Source of the DNA: an uncultured Clostridia bacterium
GTDB lineage: Bacteria; Bacillota_A; Clostridia; TANB77; CAG-508
NCBI GenBank assembly: GCA_947625985.1
Contig: CANQQF010000008.1
Coordinates: 1 to 62,240 of the forward strand
Direction: 5' to 3'
DNA length: 62,240 bases
The position numbers were made by a program, and so were the translations under genes. Positions within the stretch are counted from its first letter, which is position 1. Every line of letters begins with the position of its first letter. The notes beneath the pieces are model-generated. The model ran no database searches, was not told where the DNA came from, and saw only the letters and a program-made list of their open reading frames with translations. Of the stretch, positions 34,997-44,027 are shown piece by piece.

Positions 34997-35626
34997 ATGA
35001 TTATAACTATAGATGGACTAGATGGTTGTGGAAAATCCACTCTTGCTAAAAAACTAGCAAATCGGTTGAATTTCGAATATATTGATAAACCTCTTTACAA
35101 TTTATTTAATGTAAAAGGTGATAACAATAGACTTTATGATGCATTATATGAAATGCAAGACATTATATTTAATGGAGAAACTTCAACTGATAGAATAAAG
35201 TCATTTTTTATTTCATTGGGTCTACTTTTTATTAAAGATTCACCTCATCCAAATAAGAACATAGTTGTCGATAGAGGTCTTCTTTCTTGTTATGCATTTA
35301 ATGGAAATGACTCTACTGATGAAATATTTGAATTTGTTATCGATAAGTTAGGATTATGGTTTGATGTTAGCATTTTATTATATGCATCACCTGAAGTACG
35401 TAAACAGCGTTTAATTGCTAGGAATCCCAATGATCCGGATTTAAAAGCAAAAAAAATTATGAACTTAGGATACGAATCTATCGATTCTTTTCTGAGTTCT
35501 CACAACAATCTTTCTGTTATAAAAATCAATACTGATTCTTTAACAGAAGACGAAGTTTTTGAAACGGCCATAAGTTTACTATATGAAAAATGTGCTTTAG
35601 AAGATTTATCTACTAAAGTTACCTAA
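34997..35626 (+). CDS. Thymidylate/deoxynucleoside kinase-like P-loop protein
   Basis: A 209-residue P-loop kinase with Walker A GLDGCGKST (7-15), the substrate-site DRG (NIVVDRGLLSCYAF, about 95) and a lid-like RKQRLIARN segment (about 136-144) before a C-terminal helix. This layout is that of dTMP kinases, but the diverged middle and the two similar proteins elsewhere in the window make the substrate uncertain. Divergent from the NUDIX operon with possible shared control. A GAAAAGGAG site precedes the start. Confidence 0.7.
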   Translation: MIITIDGLDGCGKSTLAKKLANRLNFEYIDKPLYNLFNVKGDNNRLYDALYEMQDIIFNGETSTDRIKSFFISLGLLFIKDSPHPNKNIVVDRGLLSCYAFNGNDSTDEIFEFVIDKLGLWFDVSILLYASPEVRKQRLIARNPNDPDLKAKKIMNLGYESIDSFLSSHNNLSVIKINTDSLTEDEVFETAISLLYEKCALEDLSTKVT

Positions 35627-35652
35627 ATTCACTTAATAAGTGTTTTTATCAG

Positions 35653-35687
35653 GGGATTGAACGAAAAGTTTAATCTCTTGATTTTTT
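35653..35687 (+). terminator. Terminator of the kinase-like gene
   Basis: GGGATTGAAC (35653-35662) pairs with GTTTAATCTC (35668-35677, two wobble pairs), followed by a run of seven T. Confidence 0.7.
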
Positions 35688-35690
35688 TGT

Positions 35691-35720
35691 TTGACAATAA
35701 GTGCTTGTCCCCTATATAAT
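35691..35720 (+). promoter_or_regulatory. Consensus promoter of mutS2
   Basis: TTGACA at 35691-35696 and TATAAT at 35715-35720, 18-base spacer; both boxes are perfect consensus. The mutS2 start is 22 bases downstream. Confidence 0.75.
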
Positions 35721-35741
35721 TATTATGTTAGGAGATTTACA

Positions 35742-38108
35742 ATGAAAATTAATAAATATTATGAAAAATTAGAATTTAATAAAATATTAGAAATGTTATC
35801 CACATTTTGTGACACCTCTGTGGGAAAAGCTATTTCTTTAAAATTGTTACCTACAAATAATAAGCAAGAAGTGGAAAAAATGTTACACGAAACTGAAGAA
35901 GCTGTAAATTTAAGTTATAAAGCTTCTACCCCTTCGTTTTATGATTTTAAAGATATAAACAATTATATAACGATCTTAAATTCTGAGGGTATTCTTCCTG
36001 TAAAATCTCTACTTGAAATCACTAAAATATTTAAATTAGCACATGATTTAAAAGTATATTTTAATCAGGATTTTATTGACACTTCAGCTTTTCCTATATT
36101 ATCCAAATTATTTCAGGCCTTGTATACAAATGCAGGGATTATTGAAAAAGTATCAAAAATTATCTTAGATGAAAATACTATTGATGATAAAGCTTCAACT
36201 GAGTTAAATCATATACGTCAAAAACAAAGAAAAACTGAACAGTTAATAAAAGAAAAATTGAACAGCTTTATACATAGACCTTCTTATTCAAAATATATTC
36301 AAGAAAGCATTGTAACTATCAGAAATGACAGATTTGTTATTCCTGTTAAAGAAGAATATCGCTCACAAATAAAAGGATTCGTTCATGATGTATCAAATGC
36401 AGGATCAACTATTTTTATCGAACCTACTATAATTTTTGAGCTAAATAATGAACTTAATAATTTAAAAATGGATGAAGAAATAGAAATTGAAAAAATTTTA
36501 AAAGAACTAACTGCTTTATTTTATCCATATGTAAATGAATTAGTTGAAGATTCTACAATTATTGGAAAACTTGATTTTATATTTGCCAAAGCAAAGTTTT
36601 CAAACTCAATAAAAGGTATTACTCCTAAAATTAATAAAGAAAAAAAACTCAATTTAACAAAAGCTAGGCATCCTTTAATTAGCGAAACTGTTGTTGTTCC
36701 TATATCAGTCGAACTTGGAAATAATTTCACAAGTCTAGTTATAACTGGTCCAAATACTGGTGGTAAAACAGTAACTCTAAAAACCATTGGACTTCTTGAA
36801 CTTATGGCTTGTAGTGGATTAAATATTCCGGCAGACGAACATTCAAGTATTTACGTATTTGATAAAATTTTCGCCGATATCGGTGATAATCAAAGCATTG
36901 TAGATTCATTAAGTACATTTTCTTCACATATGTTAAATATCGTAGATATTATAAATTCGGCAACTTCTCAATCTTTAGTACTAGTTGATGAACTCGGCTC
37001 TGGTACAGACCCACTAGAAGGTGCTGCTCTTGCCATAAGCATTTTAGAATATTTAAACAAAAATCATTCCTTGGTTGTTGCAACTACACATTATCAAGAA
37101 CTTAAAAACTATGCACTAGAAAATGACGGTTTTGAAAATGCTTGTGTAGAATTTGATTTAACTACTTTAAGCCCTACTTTCAACTTATTAATTGGAATTC
37201 CTGGTAAAAGTAATGCTTTTGAAATTAGTCAAAAACTTGGTTTATCTGAATCTATTATAGAACGTGCAAAAAAATTAATTTCTACTGATGATATACATAT
37301 TGAAGAATTGTTAAAAAATATCTATGATAATAAAGTTCAAACTGAAAAAAATAAAATAGAAAGCGAGAAAAAACTAGTTGAAATTTCTGAGTTGAAATCT
37401 CATTTAGAAAAAGATAATATAAATCTTAAAAAACGTGAAAACGAAATCATCAATAATGCTAAAATTAAAGCAAGAGATTTACTTTTAGAAACTAAGGAAG
37501 AAATTGACGACATTATCAAACAAGCTAACTCAACTAAAATAACCTCAAAAGAATTAAACTCTTTACGTAATAATTTAAATAAAAACATTAAAGATTTACA
37601 TATTTCAAATAGTGGGAACAACAAGACTAAATCTATGAATAAAATTAATAAATCAGACATTCATCAGGGACTCGAGGTCTTTGTAAATAATGTTGGTAAA
37701 CAAGGAACTGTAATTTCAAATATTTCTAAAGATAACGAAGTACAAGTTCAAATTGGAATTATTAAAATGAGTGTTTCTATTGACGACCTCTCTCCAATCT
37801 TAAAAAACAATTCAAAAAAAAGCAAAAATACTGTAAATTATGCTAATCCCTCAAAAATTAAAACTATTTCTTCTGAACTAAATATTATAGGTATGAACGT
37901 TGAAGAAGCTGTACCAATTGTTGATAAATTCCTAGATGATGCAACCCTAGCTAAATTACAAAATGTCAGAATAGTTCATGGTAAAGGAACTGGAAAACTT
38001 CGCAAAGGAATACATCAGTTCTTAAAAAAGAATGGACATGTTGCTAGTTACAGATTAGGAACATTTGGTGAAGGTGAAGCAGGAGTAACAATAGTAGAAT
38101 TAAAGTAA
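35742..38108 (+). CDS. mutS2: MutS2 family ATPase with Smr domain
   Basis: Start set at 35742 (MKINKYYEKLEF), with TTAGGAG upstream; an earlier ATG at 35691 lies on the promoter. Residues 1-300 form the MutS core lever region. The ATPase has Walker A GPNTGGKT, Walker B LVLVDELGSGTDP and the HYQELKNYA segment. A coiled coil (about 500-620) and a KOW-like stretch come next, then a C-terminal Smr nuclease-type domain (residues about 715-788, with HGKGTGKLRKGI). MutS2 suppresses recombination in some bacteria and splits collided ribosomes in Bacillus. It converges on the ylmH-type gene. Confidence 0.96.
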   Translation: MKINKYYEKLEFNKILEMLSTFCDTSVGKAISLKLLPTNNKQEVEKMLHETEEAVNLSYKASTPSFYDFKDINNYITILNSEGILPVKSLLEITKIFKLAHDLKVYFNQDFIDTSAFPILSKLFQALYTNAGIIEKVSKIILDENTIDDKASTELNHIRQKQRKTEQLIKEKLNSFIHRPSYSKYIQESIVTIRNDRFVIPVKEEYRSQIKGFVHDVSNAGSTIFIEPTIIFELNNELNNLKMDEEIEIEKILKELTALFYPYVNELVEDSTIIGKLDFIFAKAKFSNSIKGITPKINKEKKLNLTKARHPLISETVVVPISVELGNNFTSLVITGPNTGGKTVTLKTIGLLELMACSGLNIPADEHSSIYVFDKIFADIGDNQSIVDSLSTFSSHMLNIVDIINSATSQSLVLVDELGSGTDPLEGAALAISILEYLNKNHSLVVATTHYQELKNYALENDGFENACVEFDLTTLSPTFNLLIGIPGKSNAFEISQKLGLSESIIERAKKLISTDDIHIEELLKNIYDNKVQTEKNKIESEKKLVEISELKSHLEKDNINLKKRENEIINNAKIKARDLLLETKEEIDDIIKQANSTKITSKELNSLRNNLNKNIKDLHISNSGNNKTKSMNKINKSDIHQGLEVFVNNVGKQGTVISNISKDNEVQVQIGIIKMSVSIDDLSPILKNNSKKSKNTVNYANPSKIKTISSELNIIGMNVEEAVPIVDKFLDDATLAKLQNVRIVHGKGTGKLRKGIHQFLKKNGHVASYRLGTFGEGEAGVTIVELK

Positions 38109-38117
38109 ATAAAAATA

Positions 38118-38158
38118 AAAAAAGTTAAAATTGTACAATGTATAATTTTAACTTTTTT
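38118..38158. terminator. Bidirectional terminator, mutS2 / S4 protein
   Basis: AAAAAAGTTAAAATT (38118-38132) pairs with its complement (38144-38158) around an 11-base loop. Confidence 0.8.
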
Positions 38159-38163
38159 AATTT

Positions 38164-38940
38164 TTAAACATATTTTTCAACTCTTACTACTTGTCTTCCA
38201 CTCCTTGTTGTTCCTGTAACTTCTTTTATTATAAATCTTCCTTTTCCTCTAATTGTTAAAACATCTTCCATTTTTAATTGTTTAGCTTGTTTTGTTTCAT
38301 TCTGCCCATTAATAAATACTCTCTCTTGTTTTATTATCTGAACCGCCTTATTTCTAGATGTTCTAGCCAAATCAGATACTACCGTATCTAAACGTAAAGA
38401 CGGCACTATTATCTTTACATCTTCTACACGTATTTCTTGTTTTTTCAACTCCTTAATCTCTTTAATACTTATTTTACTATTTTGAAATCTAGTTAATGAT
38501 GGTAATTCATTTTCTAGTATTGTTGCAAATTCATTTACTGTAATAATATCTGCTCCATTAGGTGAAACAACTATATCTCCTACTTTCTCTCGTTTTAGTC
38601 CAAGTTTTACAATTCCACCTAAATAATTCCTGTGTGAATATTTTCCCTTATTTTCTTCAGCTAATTCTATACGAACTACTTTTACTAAATTTTCATACTG
38701 ATTTTTAATAACTATATCTTCTTCATGTTCTGGATATACAACTAATATCTTTCTCTCAGCTTCTTCATATCCACCATATAAAATATAGTTTGTAATATTA
38801 TTTTTCTTTAAAAAAGCTTTTACTAAAGATAATTGATACATATCTAAAAAGTCTGTGCTTTCAACTGAATTTTTTCTTTTTGATAATTCTATTTTATCTG
38901 TTACCTGTGCTAGACATGCTTTGTCGTCTTGCCTTTCCAT
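38164..38940 (-). CDS. S4-domain RNA-binding protein (YlmH type)
   Basis: A 258-residue protein with the YlmH layout: an N-terminal alpha/beta region, a middle domain with HRNYLGGIVKLGLKREKVGDI (compare the conserved HRD-LG segment), and a C-terminal S4 domain (about 186-245, LRLDTVVSDLARTSRNKA ... VLTIRGKGRF). YlmH binds ribosomal particles and acts in ribosome-associated quality control in Bacillus. The ATG at 38940 has AGGAGG 6 bases upstream, so the 47-base overlap with the end of dxs is probably real. Confidence 0.88.
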   Translation of the reverse strand: MERQDDKACLAQVTDKIELSKRKNSVESTDFLDMYQLSLVKAFLKKNNITNYILYGGYEEAERKILVVYPEHEEDIVIKNQYENLVKVVRIELAEENKGKYSHRNYLGGIVKLGLKREKVGDIVVSPNGADIITVNEFATILENELPSLTRFQNSKISIKEIKELKKQEIRVEDVKIIVPSLRLDTVVSDLARTSRNKAVQIIKQERVFINGQNETKQAKQLKMEDVLTIRGKGRFIIKEVTGTTRSGRQVVRVEKYV

Positions 38941-40807
38941 TTTTTCCTCCTATAATTTTATTTATAATACTTTCAATATCCTGCTTATATTGTTTTTCTA
39001 ATTCTTCAACTGAACCATGTTCAATAAATTTATCAGGATATGCCAAAACATCTATTTTTATATTTTTCAAATTTTCGTCAATTATCAACTCTTTAACAGT
39101 AGTCCCTAATCCATTTATAATAGTTCCATCCTCCATTGTTAGTACCCTTTTTGTTTTTTCGATAGATTTCTTTATTGTAGTTGTATCAAAGGGTTTAAGA
39201 AATCTCGCATTAATTACTTCTACTTTCATATCATGTTCTGTTTTTAAAATTTCTGCAACTCTTATTGCTTTTGCTACAGTTTTACCAATTGCAATAATTG
39301 TTATATCATTGCCTGATTTTATTATTTCTGATTTTCCTAACTCTATTTTTTTTGACTTATTTTTTACATTATTCCATAGTTTAACATCTTCACCACCTCT
39401 TGGATAACGTATTACTACTGGCTTTTTTAAAGTAATTGCATAATCCATCATTTTTTCTAACTCTTTGAAATTTTTCGGAGCCATAATCGTTAAATTAGGT
39501 ACTAAACGGAAAAATGACATATCTAACATTCCTTGATGAGTTTCTCCATCCGCCCCTACAATTCCAGCTCTATCAACACACATTATAACTGGCAAATTTT
39601 GAGTTGCAATATCATGAATAACTTGATCATATGCTCTTTGATAAAATGAAGAATAAATAGATACAAAAGGTATAATCCCCTCTTTTGCCATTCCTGCTGC
39701 TAAACATACAGCATGTTGCTCTGCTATTCCTACATCAAAAAATCTTTCTGGAAATTTTTCATAGAATTTTGACATTCCTGTCCCATCTTTCATGGCTGCT
39801 GTAATTGCAACAATTTTATCATTTTCTTTTGCAAGCTTTATTAACTTCTCTCCAAATATTTTTGAATAGTCTGGTTGCTTTGCTTTTTTTGCTTTTCCGT
39901 CTTTTATATTAAAAGGTGCTGTTGCATGATATTTATCTGGATTTTTTTCAGCTATTTCATATCCTTTTCCTTTTTTAGTCAAAACGTGAATCAATACTGG
40001 TCCTTTTACTTGCTTACTTAAACGTAATATATTTTCTAACTCCTGAATATTATGTCCATCTACTGGACCTAAATAACAGAACCCTATATCTTCAAAATAC
40101 ATTTTAGGTATTACTAATTGTTTAATCGCTCTCTTACTTCTTTGACATATTTTTACTATTGGTTTCCCTACTAAAGGCACTTTTAAGAGTGTATGTTTCA
40201 AAGATATACTAGATTTTTTATATAACTTTTTTGTACGTAATTTTCCTAAAAATCTATTTAGTCCTCCACTATTTTTTGAAATACTCATTTCATTATCATT
40301 TAGTATTACAGTCAAATTGCACTGACTAACTCCTGCATCATTCAATGCTTCTAACGCCATTCCTCCTGTCATAGCTCCATCTCCAATAACTGCTATAACT
40401 GAATTGTTTTCTTTTTTTATATCTCTTGCTCTTGCCATTCCAAGAGCTGCTGATATTGATGTACTACTATGTCCAGTATTAAAGCAATCTGTTTCAGATT
40501 CATTTGTTTTTGGAAAACCAGCTATACCTCCATATTTTCTTAATGTTTTTAAATCTTCTTTTCTTCCTGTCAAAATTTTATGAACATATGATTGATGTCC
40601 AACATCCCATATTACCTTATCTTTCTCAAAATTAAAAACACTATGCAATGCAATTGTTAGTTCGACGACTCCAAGATTAGAAGCTAAATGTCCTCCATTT
40701 TTTGAAACTATTTTTAATATATATTCTCTTATTTCCTCTGCAAGCTTTTCTTTTTCATTAAGTGTCATTTTTTTTAGCTCATTTGAACCTGTAATTTTTT
40801 CCAACAT
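38894..40807 (-). CDS. dxs: 1-deoxy-D-xylulose-5-phosphate synthase
   Basis: Thiamine-dependent enzyme joining pyruvate and glyceraldehyde 3-phosphate, the first step of the non-mevalonate isoprenoid path. The TPP site GDGAMTGGMALEALNDAG follows GHSSTSISAALG. The transketolase central domain has GIAEQHAVCLAAGMA and DRAGIVGADGETHQG. The 637-residue length is normal. The last 15 residues (KNGKARRQSMSSTGNR) extend beyond the usual end and are encoded within the overlap with the S4 gene. Confidence 0.96.
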   Translation of the reverse strand: MLEKITGSNELKKMTLNEKEKLAEEIREYILKIVSKNGGHLASNLGVVELTIALHSVFNFEKDKVIWDVGHQSYVHKILTGRKEDLKTLRKYGGIAGFPKTNESETDCFNTGHSSTSISAALGMARARDIKKENNSVIAVIGDGAMTGGMALEALNDAGVSQCNLTVILNDNEMSISKNSGGLNRFLGKLRTKKLYKKSSISLKHTLLKVPLVGKPIVKICQRSKRAIKQLVIPKMYFEDIGFCYLGPVDGHNIQELENILRLSKQVKGPVLIHVLTKKGKGYEIAEKNPDKYHATAPFNIKDGKAKKAKQPDYSKIFGEKLIKLAKENDKIVAITAAMKDGTGMSKFYEKFPERFFDVGIAEQHAVCLAAGMAKEGIIPFVSIYSSFYQRAYDQVIHDIATQNLPVIMCVDRAGIVGADGETHQGMLDMSFFRLVPNLTIMAPKNFKELEKMMDYAITLKKPVVIRYPRGGEDVKLWNNVKNKSKKIELGKSEIIKSGNDITIIAIGKTVAKAIRVAEILKTEHDMKVEVINARFLKPFDTTTIKKSIEKTKRVLTMEDGTIINGLGTTVKELIIDENLKNIKIDVLAYPDKFIEHGSVEELEKQYKQDIESIINKIIGGKNGKARRQSMSSTGNR

Positions 40808-40948
40808 CCTTCTCTCCTTACTATTTTATTATTTTATCATATTTATTAGATTTTTTCTACCTTTTTCAACAATTCAGGGTTGTTTTTTTGTACCTTTTTA
40901 TGTTAAAATAAAATAGATATAATTAATATAAGAAGGAAGTTGTAGAAT

Positions 40949-42433
40949 ATGAAAAATATAATTAATAATAATGTGTTTTTAAAAATTTTTATAGTTACTT
41001 TTATTCTTATGGCATTCTTAGTAAATATATGTTTTGCATCATACGAAAATGTAACTATGACAGTTGAATCAGAACCAGAATGTAAATTTTATTTTACTGA
41101 TTATTCTTATTTTGAAAAAAAATTGGTTGAAAAAGATACCGATAATAAAGAAGTTACAATTCAACTCTCTGTTGTAAATAATGAACCAGTAGATATTCCA
41201 ACAGGTGAATTAATGATTGTTTTAGACAGCTCTAAAAGTATGAATGATCAAATTGGTGATAAAACAAGATACGAAATAGTATGTTCTTCTGCAAAGCAAT
41301 TAGTTTCTAAATTATTAAGTGGTAATGATCAATTAAAAATTGGTATTGTTAATTTCTCTTCAGCTGAAGATCCAAACCAGGAAGCACAATTAGATAAAGA
41401 TGCACAATTAATTTCAGGATTTTCAAATAATATTTCAGAATTACATAGTGCAATTGATTCAATTAAATATACAGGTTCTAGAACAAACTTAGATGCAGGA
41501 ATAACTTTAGCTAGTCAACAATTTACAAATACTTCAAATGAAAAATATATGGTTGTTTTAACAGATGGTGTTCCAAATTTAGCTATCAACGACAGAAACT
41601 ATTTTGGTGATTCTGTAATTAATACAACAAAATCTAAATTACAATCTATAAGTGATTCAGGAATTAATATTATAACAATGCTTACAGGTATTAAATCTCC
41701 TGACCATACCCCACTTCCAAATATAAGCAAAACTTATGAACAAATTATAGAAGAAATTTTCGGAACCACATCTAATCCAACTGTCGGAAAATTCTTTTAT
41801 GTTCAAGACTCTGAAATCGAAACTACTATTACAGAAACAATTTATGAAAGTTTAAAACCTATACTAGAATCACTTAAAAACATTAAAATAACAGATTATT
41901 TTCCACAAGAAATAATAGATAATTTTGATTTTGCATATGTAAAAGATCCAACTCACGGAAGTATATCTCCTAGTGTAAATACTTCAGATAATAGTATTAT
42001 ATGGGAAATTCCAGAAGTTAATCCTAATGAAACTGCTATTGTTCAATATACATTAAAGTTAAAAGAAGATTATGATCCAGAAATACTTGATAAACTTATA
42101 AATACTAATGATGGTGTAGATGTAGAATATGATGACTTTGATGGTAATCCTCAGAAAAAGCACTCTGATATAACACCTACTTTAAAATTAACTGAACCAT
42201 CTCCATCACCTAGTCCTTCTCCTAGTCCTTTACCTAGTCCTTTACCTAGTCCTTCTCCATCTCCATCTCCAAAGCCATCACCTAGTCCTTCTCCAAAGAT
42301 GGTAGAACCTGCACCAACTATTTTACCAAAAGCAGGAATTCCAATCCTTATAACATTATTTATAACTCTTACTGGATCTTCAGTATATTTCTTAATAAAA
42401 TATAAGAATATAGATAATCAATTAAAACATTAA
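40949..42433 (+). CDS. von Willebrand A surface protein with sortase-type C-terminus
   Basis: Signal peptide 1-30 (ending FA-SYEN). A von Willebrand factor A domain runs from about 86 to 290: the MIDAS motif is DSSKS (93-97), with TNLDAGITLA and VLTDGVPN as the other metal loops. A beta-sandwich domain (about 300-415, compare LTITDYFP-type stalk domains) precedes a Pro/Ser-rich repeat linker (about 420-452). The C-terminus is LPKAG (459-463), a hydrophobic helix and KYKN. This is a cell-wall anchoring layout with a non-classical motif, like the IPKSG of the pseudo-sortase at 4896. Such proteins are pilus-tip adhesins or surface binders. No sortase is adjacent. Confidence 0.82.
   Translation: MKNIINNNVFLKIFIVTFILMAFLVNICFASYENVTMTVESEPECKFYFTDYSYFEKKLVEKDTDNKEVTIQLSVVNNEPVDIPTGELMIVLDSSKSMNDQIGDKTRYEIVCSSAKQLVSKLLSGNDQLKIGIVNFSSAEDPNQEAQLDKDAQLISGFSNNISELHSAIDSIKYTGSRTNLDAGITLASQQFTNTSNEKYMVVLTDGVPNLAINDRNYFGDSVINTTKSKLQSISDSGINIITMLTGIKSPDHTPLPNISKTYEQIIEEIFGTTSNPTVGKFFYVQDSEIETTITETIYESLKPILESLKNIKITDYFPQEIIDNFDFAYVKDPTHGSISPSVNTSDNSIIWEIPEVNPNETAIVQYTLKLKEDYDPEILDKLINTNDGVDVEYDDFDGNPQKKHSDITPTLKLTEPSPSPSPSPSPLPSPLPSPSPSPSPKPSPSPSPKMVEPAPTILPKAGIPILITLFITLTGSSVYFLIKYKNIDNQLKH
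42200..42300 (+). repeat. Coding tandem repeat (Pro-Ser linker)
   Basis: Repeats of CCTAGTCCTT / CCATCTCCATC units encode the Pro-Ser-Pro linker of the surface protein. Repeat number is likely to vary between strains. Confidence 0.7.
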
Positions 42434-42441
42434 TAAACTCT

Positions 42442-42476
42442 AAAAGAACTCAGCTTATTATAAGTTGAGTTCTTTT
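42442..42476. terminator. Bidirectional terminator, surface protein / eno
   Basis: A 17-base stem with one wobble (42442-42458 with 42460-42476), A-rich and T-rich flanks. Confidence 0.8.
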
Positions 42477-43726
42477 TCTATTTTTAATAATCTATTATAT
42501 TTACTAACTCTATCAGTTCTACATGGTGCACCTGTCTTTATTAATTTACAGTTTGTTGCTATAGCAATATCTGCAATAGAAGTATCTTCCGTTTCTCCAG
42601 AACGATGTGAAATAATTGTTGAATACCCTTTTTGTTTTGCTAATTGAATAGTTTCTAAAGTCTCAGTTAATGTCCCTATTTGGTTTGGTTTAATTAATAT
42701 AGAATTTGCCACATTATTTTTTATTCCTTTTAATAATCTTTTTTTGTTAGTAACAAATAAATCATCTCCTACTAATTGAATCTTTTCCCCTACACTATTT
42801 GTTAAAACTTGCCAACTTTTCCAATCTTCTTCTGCTAATCCATCTTCAACAGATACTATCGGATATTTTTCACATAATTTTTTTATATATTCAATCATTT
42901 GTTCTTGTGTTTTTAGTTCTTTGCTCTTCCAAAAATAATATCCATTTTGATTAATTTTTCTTGCTTCTTCAAACATTTCTGTACTTGCAATATCTAAAGC
43001 TAAAACTATATCTTTTTTTGGTTCATAACCAGCAATCATTATAGCTTTTATAATCATATCTAAAGCTTTTTCATCATTATCTAAATTAGGTGCAAATCCT
43101 CCTTCATCTCCTACTCCAACACTATATCCTTCTTCTTTTAAAACATTCTTTAAAGCATAATAAACTTCTACGCCTCTTTTTAATCGTTCGGAAAATGTTA
43201 TTTCTCCTATTGGCATAATCATAAATTCTTGTATATTAATATTATTATCTGAATGTTTTCCTCCATTTAATATGTTCATCATTGGAATAGGTAGAACTTG
43301 TGCTTGAATTCCACCTAAATACTCATAAAGTTCCATTCCTAATGAATTAGCTGCAGCATTAGCTATTGCCAGTGAAACACCTAAAATACTATTAGCTCCT
43401 AAATTTGATTTATTTGGTGTATTATCTAGCTCTATCATAATATCATCTATCTTTTTTTGTTCATATACATTTTCACCAATCAGTTTTTTCGATATTTTTT
43501 TCTGAACATTTTCTACTGCTTTTTTTACACCTTTTCCATTATATCTTGATTTATCTCCATCTCTTAGTTCCATAGATTCAAAGCTTCCAGTTGAAGCTCC
43601 TGAAGGAACCTTAGCTATTCCTTGTATATCATTATCTAAAGTTACTGTAACTTCAACTGTCGGATTTCCTCTAGAGTCTAATATTTCTAAAGCTTGAATA
43701 TTTTTTATTTTTAATTGTTTTTTCAT
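42458..43726 (-). CDS. eno: Enolase
   Basis: Glycolytic enzyme converting 2-phosphoglycerate to phosphoenolpyruvate. Motifs: SRGNPTVEV, the mobile loop [10 protein letters not shown], the metal ligand in [11 protein letters not shown] and the GDDLFVTN loop, and [16 protein letters not shown] around the catalytic Lys/His region. Start at 43726 (MKKQLKIK) because the AAGGAGG site lies just upstream; the ATG at 43741 overlaps that site. Length 422 is normal. Confidence 0.97.
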   Translation of the reverse strand: MKKQLKIKNIQALEILDSRGNPTVEVTVTLDNDIQGIAKVPSGASTGSFESMELRDGDKSRYNGKGVKKAVENVQKKISKKLIGENVYEQKKIDDIMIELDNTPNKSNLGANSILGVSLAIANAAANSLGMELYEYLGGIQAQVLPIPMMNILNGGKHSDNNINIQEFMIMPIGEITFSERLKRGVEVYYALKNVLKEEGYSVGVGDEGGFAPNLDNDEKALDMIIKAIMIAGYEPKKDIVLALDIASTEMFEEARKINQNGYYFWKSKELKTQEQMIEYIKKLCEKYPIVSVEDGLAEEDWKSWQVLTNSVGEKIQLVGDDLFVTNKKRLLKGIKNNVANSILIKPNQIGTLTETLETIQLAKQKGYSTIISHRSGETEDTSIADIAIATNCKLIKTGAPCRTDRVSKYNRLLKIEKELNL

Positions 43727-43751
43727 AACTCCTCCTTCCATATTTTAGTAT

Positions 43752-43780
43752 TTGCAAATTTTTATTTTTTATGCTAAGAT
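43752..43780 (+). promoter_or_regulatory. Promoter of the small acidic protein
   Basis: TTGCAA at 43752-43757 and TAAGAT at 43775-43780, 17-base spacer. Confidence 0.45.
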
Positions 43781-43817
43781 ATGAATACTATATATAAAAA
43801 TTGGGAGGATGGTTACA

Positions 43818-43994
43818 ATGTATGAAGAAAACGATGAAAGAAAAGAACTAGAAGTCGTAAAAGGTGATGGTACGGGAATAGATATATCACCAGCTTATAA
43901 ACACTTAAATGATACTAAACCAGAAAAAAGACCAACAAATATAGTAATACCAAAAGAAATGAATGATGAAAAAGATTCTGATGAAGAAAATTAA
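43818..43994 (+). CDS. Small acidic hypothetical protein
   Basis: A 58-residue hydrophilic protein, rich in Glu, Asp and Lys, ending EKDSDEEN. No transmembrane segment, Cys or recognised domain. Start placed at 43818 (MYEENDERKEL), 10 bases after GGGAGGA; the ATG three codons earlier is too close to that site. It has its own promoter and terminator, which supports a real gene. Function unknown. Confidence 0.6.
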   Translation: MYEENDERKELEVVKGDGTGIDISPAYKHLNDTKPEKRPTNIVIPKEMNDEKDSDEEN

Positions 43995-44022
43995 AAAATC
44001 CAACTTTTAAGTTGGATTTTTT
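43993..44022. terminator. Bidirectional terminator, small protein / porB
   Basis: AAAAAATCCAAC (43993-44004) pairs with GTTGGATTTTTT (44011-44022) around a 6-base loop. Confidence 0.85.
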
Positions 44023-44027
44023 TATCT

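Noticed and set aside
38880..39407. 175-codon plus-strand frame inside dxs
   Set aside because: Antisense shadow of dxs with no start signals.
42200..42300. Short tandem repeats resembling a CRISPR-like array
   Set aside because: They are in-frame Pro-Ser codons of a surface protein, without spacers.
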